Shown piece after piece: positions 52,065 through 60,892 of a stretch of DNA of 64,000 nucleotides. The position numbers were made by a program, and so were the translations under genes. Source of the DNA: Porticoccus sp002390525 (GTDB taxonomy: Bacteria; Pseudomonadota; Gammaproteobacteria; Pseudomonadales; Porticoccaceae); NCBI GenBank assembly GCA_943846655.1, contig OX044352.1, positions 310,001-374,000 on the forward strand, in the 5' to 3' direction. Numbering within the stretch: position 1 is the stretch's first letter; each line of letters opens with the position of its first letter. The notes beneath the pieces were generated by a model that was not told the origin of the DNA, did not search any database, and worked only from the letters and a program-made list of their open reading frames with translations.

Positions 52065-53285
52065 ATGTCCAGCATAGAACAGAAAAAAATTGTATGTGAT
52101 ATTGCAATCATTGGTGGAGGTATAGCTGGATTATGGCTACTTAATCGATTAGCCAACCAAGGGTTCAATGTCATATTATTTGAGAAAAATTCCCTTGGAG
52201 GTGATCAAACTGTAGCGAGCCAAGGCATGATTCATGGTGGGATGAAATATACCCTCAATGGTGCTTTGACTGGAGCATCAGAGGCTATATCTGAAATGCC
52301 ATCTTATTGGCAAAAATGTATTGATGGTGAGGGTGAGGTAGATCTAAAGGGAGCAAAAAAATTAAGTAATCACTTTTATATGTGGTCAAGTAAAAGTATT
52401 TTGTCAAAAATGACAACTTTTTTAGCTAGCAAAGCTATACGGGGGCGTATAAATAAAGTTCGCGGGGATGCCTTGCCAAATATCTTTCAAGATCGCCAAT
52501 TTAGAGGTAATGTTTATAAATTATTAGATATGGTTCTAGATGTACCAAGTGTTGTTGAAAAATTAGCTAAAAATTATTCGAATCGAATCTTCATGGTTGA
52601 TTGGGGTAAAACTTCATGGCAGAAAGATGCTAATAAAAAAGCTTTTCTAAATTTTAATGAAAATGAAAAAAAATACGTACTCCATGCTGAGCAGTTCATA
52701 CTGACTGCAGGCGAAGGAAATGAGTCTATTTTAAATGCAATGGGAGAAAGTACCCCAAGGATGCAGAGAAGACCTCTTCATATGCTAATGGTTAAACATG
52801 GGTATCCTCATTCCTTTTATGGTCACTGTTTGGGTGCTGAAACAACTCCTAGACTTACAATATCTAGCCACCCCTGTCAGGACCACAAACAGGTATGGTA
52901 TTTAGGCGGAAGTATAGCTGAAAAAGGTGTTGGCTTATCGACGGAAGCTATTATAACGAAAGCAAAAAAAGAACTTTTTGCACTTATGCCCTGGGTAGAT
53001 CTCAAAGATGCAGAATGGGCAGCATTACCAATAGAAAGAGCGGAACCAAAACAAAGAAATTTTAATAGGCCCGATAAAGCGTTTGCTGGCATTACAAAAA
53101 ATCATTCAAATGTGATCGTAGCATGGCCAACCAAGTTGACGTTATGTCCTAACTTAGCGGATGAAATCGTCTTTCTGCTAGACAAGGGCAATATCAGAAA
53201 ATCAAAAACACAACTACCTGAGCTATCTTTTCTTGATAAACCAAAGATATCTATTACCCCATGGAAAAGAGTATTTGGAGACTAG
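52065..53285 (+). CDS. FAD-dependent oxidoreductase (DAO family)
   Basis: Substrate unknown. Seen: 406 residues. N-terminal FAD fold AIIGGGIAGLWLLNRLANQG with an acidic end at LFEKNSLGGDQT, then ASQGMIHGGMKYTL; this layout resembles the glycerol-3-phosphate or D-amino-acid oxidase group. There are no membrane segments. It ends 2 bases before an aldo/keto reductase, and the pair lies between waaA and hldE, as I recall for Pseudomonas aeruginosa (PA4991-PA4992). The conserved pairing suggests one pathway, not identified. AAAGGA precedes the ATG by 12 bases. Confidence 0.82.
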   Translation: MSSIEQKKIVCDIAIIGGGIAGLWLLNRLANQGFNVILFEKNSLGGDQTVASQGMIHGGMKYTLNGALTGASEAISEMPSYWQKCIDGEGEVDLKGAKKLSNHFYMWSSKSILSKMTTFLASKAIRGRINKVRGDALPNIFQDRQFRGNVYKLLDMVLDVPSVVEKLAKNYSNRIFMVDWGKTSWQKDANKKAFLNFNENEKKYVLHAEQFILTAGEGNESILNAMGESTPRMQRRPLHMLMVKHGYPHSFYGHCLGAETTPRLTISSHPCQDHKQVWYLGGSIAEKGVGLSTEAIITKAKKELFALMPWVDLKDAEWAALPIERAEPKQRNFNRPDKAFAGITKNHSNVIVAWPTKLTLCPNLADEIVFLLDKGNIRKSKTQLPELSFLDKPKISITPWKRVFGD

Positions 53286-53287
53286 CT

Positions 53288-54082
53288 TTGCATCATAAGA
53301 GGGCTTTTGGTGAAACAGGACTTAATGTTAGCCCTCTAGGGTTGGGAACCGTTAAGCTTGGGAGAAATATAGGTGTAAAATACCCAAAAAAATTCACAAT
53401 ACCTAATGACAAAGAAGCGATTGATTTAATTTATAAAGCTAAAGATCTTGGAATCAATTTGATTGATACAGCACCATCTTATGGTAATAGCGAAGAGCGG
53501 CTCGGAGGGTTACTTAAAGATACACGGAACGAATGGATTATTTGTAGCAAGGTAGGTGAAGAATTTAAAAATGGGCGATCACAGTTTAATTTTTCGCCCC
53601 GACATACTCGTTTTAGTGTTGAGCGCAGCCTAAGGCGACTAAATACTGATGCTATTGACATAATTTTAGTTCACTCGGACGGAAATGATGAGGATATCAT
53701 TACAAATTTTGGGACCTTAGAAGTACTTTCTGACCTTAAAAAAGAAGGTAAAATTAAGGCTTTTGGTATGTCCTGCAAAACATTAAAAGGGGGTCTCCTA
53801 GCTGCAAAAAAATCTGACGGTGTAATGGTGACATGGAATTTAGGGTATGAAAAAGATGTTCCAATTATTAATTATTGTACTGAAAATAATAAAGGAATTT
53901 TTATTAAAAAAGCTTTAGATAGCGGTAATGCAGTTTTATCTGCTGAAGCAGGCTCCATACGAAAAAGTTTTGATATGATTTTAAAGCATCGAGGTGTAAG
54001 CAGCATAATTATTGGAACTATAAATCCTATCCATCTAACTAATAATACGCTACTTGCGGAAAAAATCTTAGTTTCAGAATAA
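53288..54082 (+). CDS. Aldo/keto reductase
   Basis: NADPH-dependent reductase of unknown substrate. Seen: about 264 residues. The N-terminus HHKRAFGETGLNVSPLGLGT is the usual AKR opening. Catalytic Asp and Tyr lie in NLIDTAPSYGNSEERLG, Lys in WIICSKVG, and His in IILVHSDG. The start is best set at TTG 53288: GGAG lies 7 bases before it, and the family begins here. An ATG at 53261 would overlap the preceding gene and lacks a ribosome site. Likely co-translated with the FAD oxidoreductase. Confidence 0.84.
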   Translation: MHHKRAFGETGLNVSPLGLGTVKLGRNIGVKYPKKFTIPNDKEAIDLIYKAKDLGINLIDTAPSYGNSEERLGGLLKDTRNEWIICSKVGEEFKNGRSQFNFSPRHTRFSVERSLRRLNTDAIDIILVHSDGNDEDIITNFGTLEVLSDLKKEGKIKAFGMSCKTLKGGLLAAKKSDGVMVTWNLGYEKDVPIINYCTENNKGIFIKKALDSGNAVLSAEAGSIRKSFDMILKHRGVSSIIIGTINPIHLTNNTLLAEKILVSE

Positions 54083-54093
54083 TAAAAAATATG

Positions 54094-55518
54094 TTATTTC
54101 TCTTGAATTTTCTTCACGATCTTAGTTGTTGAGCAATTATCAAAGTAGTCTAGAACGTGGACTTCACCGCCATAAGATTCAACAATTTCATAACCGACAA
54201 CTTCTTTTGGGCTGTAGTCTCCTCCTTTGACTAAAACATCTGGCTTAATTTTCTTCAGTAAACGGTTCGGGGTATCATCATCAAATGAAATTACCCAATC
54301 TACTGCCTCTAGCCCGGCCAAAACAGCCATACGCTGATCGACGGTGTTAATTGGACGCCCAGGCCCTTTTAAATTTGATACAGAAACATCTCCATTAATT
54401 GCGACGATTAATCTATCTCCGTTATCTTTAGCTTGTTTAAGATAACCGACGTGACCAGCATGAAGAATGTCAAAACATCCATTTGTAAATACGATTTTTT
54501 CTCCTCTAGCTTTTGCCTCAGTTATCCCAGCCAAAAGCTGCTCATCGTTAGTAATACCAAACTCAGCCCCTCGATATTTATCCATAGCGCGATATAACTC
54601 TGGTTGACTAACGGTGGATGTACCCAATTTACCAACCACAATACCAGCTGCAACATTGGCCATTGTTACTGCATCCAATATATCTATTCTAGAGGCTAGT
54701 GCCGCAGCTAAAACTGCAATTACTGTATCACCAGCTCCAGTTACATCAAAAACTTCTCTTGCATGAGCAGGCAGGTGAACTGTTGGAAGATCTTTCCTCA
54801 GAAGCGTCATACCTTTTTCGCTACGAGTAATGAGCAGAGCCTCAATTTCTAATTTTGATATTAGTTTTTCTCCTTTTTCAGCTAATATTTTTTCACTAGA
54901 ACATGGGCCTACAACTGCCTGAAACTCGGAGAAATTTGGAGTGAGCAATGTAGCTCCCTTGTATACCTCAAAGCTATTTCCCTTAGGGTCGACTAGAATA
55001 GGGATTTTTTTATTACGTGCTAATTTTATCAACCGGCGGGACTTCTCTAACGAACCTTTACCATAATCAGAAAGGACTAAAGCTCCTGAGCTAGATAACA
55101 ATTTTTCTGCTTTCGTTGTAACGATAGAAGCATCTTTATCTGTAAATAATTCCTCAAAATCAAGTCTTATAAGCTGCTGATTTTGACTAATGATGCGGAG
55201 TTTTTTTATTGTTGATTTGGAGTCAGATACTTGCAAATCATGGCTTATACCTGCAGCATCCAATTTAATTTTAAGAGTAATACCATCTTCATCTTCACCT
55301 ATAACACCAACTATAGTAACGTCAGCACCTAAGGATGCCAGATTTAATGCTACATTGCCTGACCCCCCAATTCTATCCTCTGATTGGGCAATATCTACAA
55401 CAGGAACTGGTGCCTCTGGAGAAATTCTCTTTGAGGATCCATGCCAATAACTATCTAACATGATATCTCCCACAACGAGCACCTGAGACAAATCAAATTT
55501 CGGAACTACTGGCATCAT
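54094..55518 (-). CDS. hldE: Bifunctional heptose kinase/adenylyltransferase HldE
   Basis: Makes ADP-heptose for core LPS: phosphorylates heptose 7-phosphate at C1, then adds AMP. Seen: 474 residues from the ATG at 55518, with GAGGA 7 bases upstream. Ribokinase-type N-domain (VVGDIMLDSYWHGSSKRISPEAP; FDVTGAGDTV) and nucleotidyltransferase C-domain (FTNGCFDILHAGHVGYL; VKGGDYSPKEV). It is supplied next to the users of ADP-heptose, waaC and waaF. Convergent with the aldo/keto reductase gene. Confidence 0.96.
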   Translation of the reverse strand: MMPVVPKFDLSQVLVVGDIMLDSYWHGSSKRISPEAPVPVVDIAQSEDRIGGSGNVALNLASLGADVTIVGVIGEDEDGITLKIKLDAAGISHDLQVSDSKSTIKKLRIISQNQQLIRLDFEELFTDKDASIVTTKAEKLLSSSGALVLSDYGKGSLEKSRRLIKLARNKKIPILVDPKGNSFEVYKGATLLTPNFSEFQAVVGPCSSEKILAEKGEKLISKLEIEALLITRSEKGMTLLRKDLPTVHLPAHAREVFDVTGAGDTVIAVLAAALASRIDILDAVTMANVAAGIVVGKLGTSTVSQPELYRAMDKYRGAEFGITNDEQLLAGITEAKARGEKIVFTNGCFDILHAGHVGYLKQAKDNGDRLIVAINGDVSVSNLKGPGRPINTVDQRMAVLAGLEAVDWVISFDDDTPNRLLKKIKPDVLVKGGDYSPKEVVGYEIVESYGGEVHVLDYFDNCSTTKIVKKIQEK

Positions 55519-55688
55519 GGCCACATCCTCTATAAGTGTTTTAATCACCTATATTACCATAGAGCAATTTAAATAATATCCTCTGAGAAGCTTCTAGTTG
55601 TTTGATTGAATTTTAGAATTTTTTACGCTAATTAAGAGCATTACGAACATTGATATTAATCGCATAATCTACAAAAGTGATAGAGTCG

Positions 55689-55844
55689 TTAAAATTTTGT
55701 TACCATCGAGTAAGGTTCTAGATATTTCAGCAACTTAAGCTCTTCTCTCACAAATTCTCCAGTCACTAGTGCTCTTGTATTTGGAATAGGTGCATAAAAC
55801 TTACTATGCTGCCCAAACCAATGTGAATTACCATCTTCAACCGT
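55689..55844 (-). pseudogene. Short gene remnant downstream of the glycosyltransferase
   Basis: Seen: 51 codons open on the minus strand, beginning in the last bases of the glycosyltransferase gene in another frame and ending at TAA 55691-55689. The text looks genuinely protein-like (WFGQHSKFYAPIPNTRALV, then REELKLLKYLEPYSMVTKF), but no start codon in frame is evident. It may be the tail of a gene lost by deletion or a frameshifted piece of a larger LPS gene. Family not recognised. The rest of the 55549-55836 gap is AT-rich, with nothing visible. Confidence 0.4.
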
Positions 55845-56754
55845 TTAACCAAATCTTTATCGCTTTTCTAGTATAGCTAAATCGAAATATCAAAAACGGA
55901 GATAAAACTAGAGCTTTTTTATAAAAATGTAGAGACTCTTTCTTCTGACCAGCAAGACATAGTGTTCTGAATATCGACAAGCATCTCCTAGCACGAAAGC
56001 GTTGCTCATATTTTAAAGCCCAGCTAGGAACAGTCTTAGAAGAAAAAACATAATCCGCAACGGTCTCACCAAATTCTTTGGCGTAGTCTGTGTTATGACG
56101 CAAGCTATTTTGATGCTTATGAACTATAGCCATGGGTATACCTACAAGTATACATTCACATGTTGCCAGTAGTTTAGCCATAAATGGGATATCTTCTGAA
56201 ATTCTTAATTTCTCAGGATAGCTGATTTTCCCGAAAACTCTGCGGTTAACAATCTTAGCACAGTGAGACAAGTGTAATTTTTTGAAGATGTATGCCTTAA
56301 AACACTCTTCCCGTGTTTTAGGCAAGATATCAGTAGTGCTATATGTCGAATTACCATTATGATCTATAGAAATATGATCACCGAAAATTACGTCTACTGA
56401 AGGTTTGCCTGATATTTTTTTTCGCAACTGACTTAGAAGGTCTGGGGCCATTTCATCATCAGCATCCAGAAAAAAAAGGTAGTTTCCAAAAGATAACTCG
56501 ACCCCTTTATTTCTTGCAGCTGCTGGTCCTTGATTTTCTTGTATAAAATATTTAATTTTTTCAGGAAATTCCTTTTGGTAGCCCCTCATAATTTTAGGTG
56601 TATTATCAGTTGAGCCGTCATCGATAACAAGAATCTCAAAGTCATCGCCAGTCTGGTTTAGCACTGATCTTATTGACCTATCTAAAACATCAGCATAATT
56701 ATATGCAGGAATAATAATACTAAACATCAATCGTTTGTTATCTGACAGCATCAT
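55837..56754 (-). CDS. Family 2 glycosyltransferase
   Basis: Probably adds a sugar to core oligosaccharide or O-chain. Seen: 305 residues, GT-A fold. MFSIIIPAYNYADVLDRSI, nucleotide-binding VIDDGSTDNTP, and metal-binding FLDADDEM in place of the usual DXD. The C-terminal part is basic and membrane-proximal without a clear helix. It lies between hldE and the carbamoyltransferase on the same strand. Donor and acceptor cannot be told from the sequence. Confidence 0.85.
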   Translation of the reverse strand: MMLSDNKRLMFSIIIPAYNYADVLDRSIRSVLNQTGDDFEILVIDDGSTDNTPKIMRGYQKEFPEKIKYFIQENQGPAAARNKGVELSFGNYLFFLDADDEMAPDLLSQLRKKISGKPSVDVIFGDHISIDHNGNSTYSTTDILPKTREECFKAYIFKKLHLSHCAKIVNRRVFGKISYPEKLRISEDIPFMAKLLATCECILVGIPMAIVHKHQNSLRHNTDYAKEFGETVADYVFSSKTVPSWALKYEQRFRARRCLSIFRTLCLAGQKKESLHFYKKALVLSPFLIFRFSYTRKAIKIWLNG

Positions 56755-56849
56755 GGGCTAACCACTTTTCATTTATTCGATCAATATTATCAATGATTTC
56801 ATACAGCAACAGGTTGTTTATGCATATAACTTTGATTCATTTTTCATGA

Positions 56850-58598
56850 TTACAACTTTAGTTTTGATGCATCTTTTGCTACCAAAACATCTTCCATTAT
56901 TAAATATTGTAAATCTGAGCCAAAAAACATATCTAATGCATCTTTAGGAGAGCAGACCATAGGCTCTCCTCTTCTATTAAGAGAAGTATTCAAAACTACT
57001 CCATTACCTGTGAGCTTTTCCATCTCTTCCATAAGTGCGTAATAACGGGGATGGGAATCCTTTTTTAAAGCTTGCGCTCTAGCAGTTCCATCCTCGTGGA
57101 CCACCTCGGGAACCCTTGATTTCCAATCATCTTCTACTTTAAAAGTGAAGGTCATAAATGGGGCTGGGTGTGAGGTTGCAAACATCTTAGGCGCAACCCT
57201 ATCCAACATGCTGGGACAAAAGGGTCTCCAGCGTTCTCTGAATTTGATTTGCTCATTAATCCGACCAGCAACACCTGGTGAACTTGGACAACCTAATATA
57301 GATCTTCCCCCAAGTGCTCTTGGTCCAAACTCCATTCTTCCCTGAAACCAAGCAACAGGATTTCCATCAACTAAAATTTTAGCTATTTTTTCAGGGACTG
57401 AAGTAATGATACTATAAAAAGGTTTTTCTGAGTGGCCCTCACAAGCCGCAATACAATCAGAATTTGAAAAGCTTGGCCCTAGATATACATGTTCCATTTT
57501 CTCAGGCTGAATACCTCTCTTTACTAGTGAAAAGGAAGCTGCACCAATTGCCGTTCCTGCATCTCCAGAAGCTGGCTGTACGAATAACTCTTTTATATAT
57601 TCTTTTGCTATTATTTTTTGATTTAGCTTGACATTAAGTGCGCCTCCGCCCGCAAAAACTAGCTTCCCCGTTTCTTGAATAATATCACCAAGATAGTGAT
57701 CCATTAATTGGAGAACTATCTTTTCGAATAATGTCTGTATAGCCGCAGCATAATCAATATATGGCTCATCTGCGATATCACCCTCTCTTTTAGGTCCAAG
57801 CCAATCAATAAGTTTCTGGCTAAAGTAAAAACCTACGCCGTTTTCTTTGTAGCGTCTTAATCCAACAGTATTAACAAACTTTGTATTTATTTCAAAATTT
57901 TTTCCATCAAATTTAACCAGACGCGAAAAGTCATGCTTCGACGGGTCGCCATATGGAGCCATTCCCATCACTTTATATTCGCCATCTAACATCTCAAAAC
58001 CTAAATATTCAGTAATAGCTCCATAGAGACCGCCCAGTGAATCAGGATCATAAAATTCTTTTATCTTATGGATTTTACCGTTTTCACCATAACCAAAAAA
58101 AGTGGTTGCATATTCACCCTTACCATCCACTCCCATGATCGCTGTTTTTTCTTTGAATCCACTCAAATGATATGCGCTAGAAGCATGAGCTAAATGGTGC
58201 TCAACGGGTTCAAATTCAATTTTTTTTGGATCAATTCCTAAATTTTTAAGTAAGCTGAAAACACGGTCCCTATAACGCCGATAACGCCTGTTACCATTCA
58301 GCAAAACATCTAAAGCTCGATCGGGCGCATACCAATATCTCTTTACATAATGCCATCGTGCTTTAGAAAAAAATGAAATAGGTGAAAAAGGAACAGCAAC
58401 TACATCAACTAATTCTGGATTAATGTTCGCAAATTTGAGACAAAATTTCGCTGCGTGAAATGGCATTTTTCCCTTAGCATGCTTACAGCGAATAAAGCGT
58501 TCCTCTTCAGCAGCTGCGATTAACTTATCATCAACATATAAAGCTGCTGAAGCGTCATGATTGAGTGCACCCGAAATACCAAGAATAATAGTAGACAA
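56850..58598 (-). CDS. Carbamoyltransferase (NodU/CmcH family), probable LPS core modification
   Basis: Transfers a carbamoyl group from carbamoyl phosphate through carbamoyl-adenylate. Seen: 582 residues. N-terminal Kae1-like domain (ILGISGALNHDASAAL, EEERFIRCKHAKG, HHLAHASSAYHLSGF, MGVDGKGEYATT) and C-terminal YrdC-like domain (FQGRMEFGPRALGGRSIL, LNTSLNRRGEPMV). The start is TTG at 58598. Known: Pseudomonas aeruginosa carries a carbamoyltransferase in its core-LPS cluster that acts on heptose. The same neighbourhood here suggests the same acceptor. Confidence 0.9.
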   Translation of the reverse strand: MSTIILGISGALNHDASAALYVDDKLIAAAEEERFIRCKHAKGKMPFHAAKFCLKFANINPELVDVVAVPFSPISFFSKARWHYVKRYWYAPDRALDVLLNGNRRYRRYRDRVFSLLKNLGIDPKKIEFEPVEHHLAHASSAYHLSGFKEKTAIMGVDGKGEYATTFFGYGENGKIHKIKEFYDPDSLGGLYGAITEYLGFEMLDGEYKVMGMAPYGDPSKHDFSRLVKFDGKNFEINTKFVNTVGLRRYKENGVGFYFSQKLIDWLGPKREGDIADEPYIDYAAAIQTLFEKIVLQLMDHYLGDIIQETGKLVFAGGGALNVKLNQKIIAKEYIKELFVQPASGDAGTAIGAASFSLVKRGIQPEKMEHVYLGPSFSNSDCIAACEGHSEKPFYSIITSVPEKIAKILVDGNPVAWFQGRMEFGPRALGGRSILGCPSSPGVAGRINEQIKFRERWRPFCPSMLDRVAPKMFATSHPAPFMTFTFKVEDDWKSRVPEVVHEDGTARAQALKKDSHPRYYALMEEMEKLTGNGVVLNTSLNRRGEPMVCSPKDALDMFFGSDLQYLIMEDVLVAKDASKLKL

Positions 58599-58600
58599 AA

Positions 58601-60013
58601 TTAGACCTTTTTATTTTTTAAAGTGATATTAAGTTGCTCTGCAAATGGACTTAAAATATCTTTGAAGTATATCCAAGTATTGCCTTGCCAATTTTCCATA
58701 AATCTCTCTATATCCCTTGTAAAGGCTTGATTCATAGATTCTTTAGAGCTATGCCATTGCAGTGTATCTAGATCAATCAAATAAAGAATCTTCTCGGATA
58801 CAATAAAGTTTGATGCCTTCATATCTCCATGACTTACTTTACCATGCCAAAGAGTATCAAACAGACGTAACACTTCTTTACCTAGCCAAGTAGGGACTTG
58901 ATCTTTACTTAAAGACAGCAACCAGCTTTGAAGATTTTTTCCTTCTATAAACTCAGTGACTAGATATGCTTCTTTACGAAATCTACCATTTCTATTTTCT
59001 CTCATAGCTATGGGTTGTGGTGTTGCAATTCCAAGCAATGCAAGTCGGTGAGCACCTTGCCATGACACACAGGCTCTGCTCGGTCGCCAACATCGGCTAA
59101 ACCTATGTCTAAAATCTTTTATATTATAGCGTTTAATCGCCCAATCAGAATCCTTATTATTAACTTTAACAACTGTAGCGCTATTCCCGCGCTTTAAAAA
59201 TTTAGCTTGGCCGATAATAGCCTCTGGTTCATTTATTAATTGACTCAATTTTTTGGTCAAAAATTTTCTGGTTATAGCGATAAAAAAATCTTTTGTTTTT
59301 AGTACTTGAAATCTAGTGCAAGATCTCATGCTCTTTGATAAAAAACGCTTAATACGAAGCTCTCTCATAATTCTTATTGTGTTTGAAAAATCATCGATTG
59401 AAGGTAAATTTTCCCCGTAAGATGGAACGATAGAGGGTGCTATACTGTCATAATCAGGAATCATTTGTGCAAAAAATAAAGCTAAGTTTTCTACTGGATT
59501 CTTTAAATTTCTGATACCACCTCCATCGATCATATAAATTTTATCTTGGCTAAGTATAAAATTATCTAAGTGGATATCTTTCTGCATCCATCCATTAACA
59601 TGAAGAAAGCCAATGAATTTCACAGCATCATGTAATAATGGAGTCAATTTTTTCTTAGTAAACTTTTGGTAACAACTTGATAATGTTTGTGCATCTTGCA
59701 GGAACTCAGAAGCAATAAAGTAGCCACCTTCTTTATCAATTAAGCCCCAAATTTTTTTAGGGCAAGGTACACCTGAATCATGTATTGCATCTAATCCTGC
59801 CTGCTCAATCTCAAGATCTTTCTTTCTAAAAAAAAGTTTAACAAGAACTTCCGCACCACCCCATATTGAACGAAAAGCTATACGCTTACCTGGAAGATGA
59901 CGAAATACTTCCTCACAAATAAGACGCTCTCTACCTGGAACATCTAGTTCAAAGGGAGTCTTTAATGGGTCTTCCATTGCTTTTAGTTGGTGAAGGGATA
60001 GTAGCTCAGGCAT
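58601..60013 (-). CDS. Tandem-kinase LPS core protein (two Kdo/WaaP-type kinase folds)
   Basis: Probably phosphorylates core sugars. Seen: 470 residues holding two kinase-like domains. Domain 1: Lys59 (VLVKLFF), catalytic loop KDIHLDN with Asp146, and metal site IDGGG near 162. Domain 2: Lys294 (WAIKRY), loop SHGDMKASNF with Asp397, and LIDLDT near 412. Both keep the ATP Lys, catalytic Asp and Asn, so neither looks dead. Known: the Pseudomonas core cluster has extra kinase genes of similar size after waaP. It starts after a 63-base gap from waaP and ends 2 bases before the carbamoyltransferase start. Confidence 0.82.
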   Translation of the reverse strand: MPELLSLHQLKAMEDPLKTPFELDVPGRERLICEEVFRHLPGKRIAFRSIWGGAEVLVKLFFRKKDLEIEQAGLDAIHDSGVPCPKKIWGLIDKEGGYFIASEFLQDAQTLSSCYQKFTKKKLTPLLHDAVKFIGFLHVNGWMQKDIHLDNFILSQDKIYMIDGGGIRNLKNPVENLALFFAQMIPDYDSIAPSIVPSYGENLPSIDDFSNTIRIMRELRIKRFLSKSMRSCTRFQVLKTKDFFIAITRKFLTKKLSQLINEPEAIIGQAKFLKRGNSATVVKVNNKDSDWAIKRYNIKDFRHRFSRCWRPSRACVSWQGAHRLALLGIATPQPIAMRENRNGRFRKEAYLVTEFIEGKNLQSWLLSLSKDQVPTWLGKEVLRLFDTLWHGKVSHGDMKASNFIVSEKILYLIDLDTLQWHSSKESMNQAFTRDIERFMENWQGNTWIYFKDILSPFAEQLNITLKNKKV

Positions 60014-60076
60014 TGTTTATCTGTTCCTCTAAAAGAGACACTACAAGTCTATATTGGTAAAACTTAATGCGGTCAT

Positions 60077-60892
60077 TCAAGTATGGTAGCCTTTTCGAAT
60101 ACCTTTATCATGAAGATTTTTTGCTTCAAGTTTAACAGATTCCCAAAAACTAGGGTCATCATTTATTATCTGTTTCAAAAATCCTTGTTTGTACTCTCGC
60201 ATAAAACAAAAAGCATCCCTTTGATTGAATCCTGAATTAATAGCTGAGTAATAAAGAGCAGACAGATCCTTGTGTTTCCACCTCTTTGGTGTCCTCTTTC
60301 TTATCTGCATACGATGTAAATCAATAAGTGAAATAACTTGCTCAATAAAAATATTTTTTTTAGTTTCTTTAGTGGCCTCAATTAAAAAATGACAAAGATA
60401 ATAATCTCGATGATTCATTCCATTTTCATGCATTATCCTAGTAATTTTGGCAAGCCTCTTCACTAATTTACGTCTCTGATTTATGTCTAAATCTTTAAGC
60501 GTACCAGGATTATATACTTCATCTAAAGGTGCTGTTGGTTCAAGTGCTTCAGTAATTATAAACGATATCCTAGTAGCTGGATTCCAACCATTTGAGCCGT
60601 AGGCTCTAACAACCATGGTATTTATGCCTAATTCGCTTAATCGGATGATAGCCTCATACTCGTTTATAGCTCCTAATATAGGTTTTTTTAAACATAAAAG
60701 ATTTTTTAAAATCTCTTTCCAGCCAACTCCTGTATGTATTTTTATGAAATAAACTGAACCATCAAGCTCTATTCGCTTTGTGCAGCGATCTCCCATATCT
60801 CGATAAATTTTGCCAGTTAAGGAAAATACTTCTTTGAAAGGGTCTAAATTTTGCCATTTTGTTGCAAAAGGTTCGGTCAAAAATAATTTCAT
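60077..60892 (-). CDS. waaP: LPS core heptose(I) kinase WaaP
   Basis: Phosphorylates the first heptose of the inner core, a modification important for outer-membrane stability. Seen: 271 residues, near the enteric 265. The catalytic segment NHRDYYLCHFLIE contains Asp163; the ATP Lys is probably Lys51 (YFIKIH), and metal-binding ISLIDLHRMQIR follows. The start overlaps the end of waaG by 4 bases, so translation is likely coupled. waaP is essential in Pseudomonas aeruginosa. Confidence 0.95.
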   Translation of the reverse strand: MKLFLTEPFATKWQNLDPFKEVFSLTGKIYRDMGDRCTKRIELDGSVYFIKIHTGVGWKEILKNLLCLKKPILGAINEYEAIIRLSELGINTMVVRAYGSNGWNPATRISFIITEALEPTAPLDEVYNPGTLKDLDINQRRKLVKRLAKITRIMHENGMNHRDYYLCHFLIEATKETKKNIFIEQVISLIDLHRMQIRKRTPKRWKHKDLSALYYSAINSGFNQRDAFCFMREYKQGFLKQIINDDPSFWESVKLEAKNLHDKGIRKGYHT

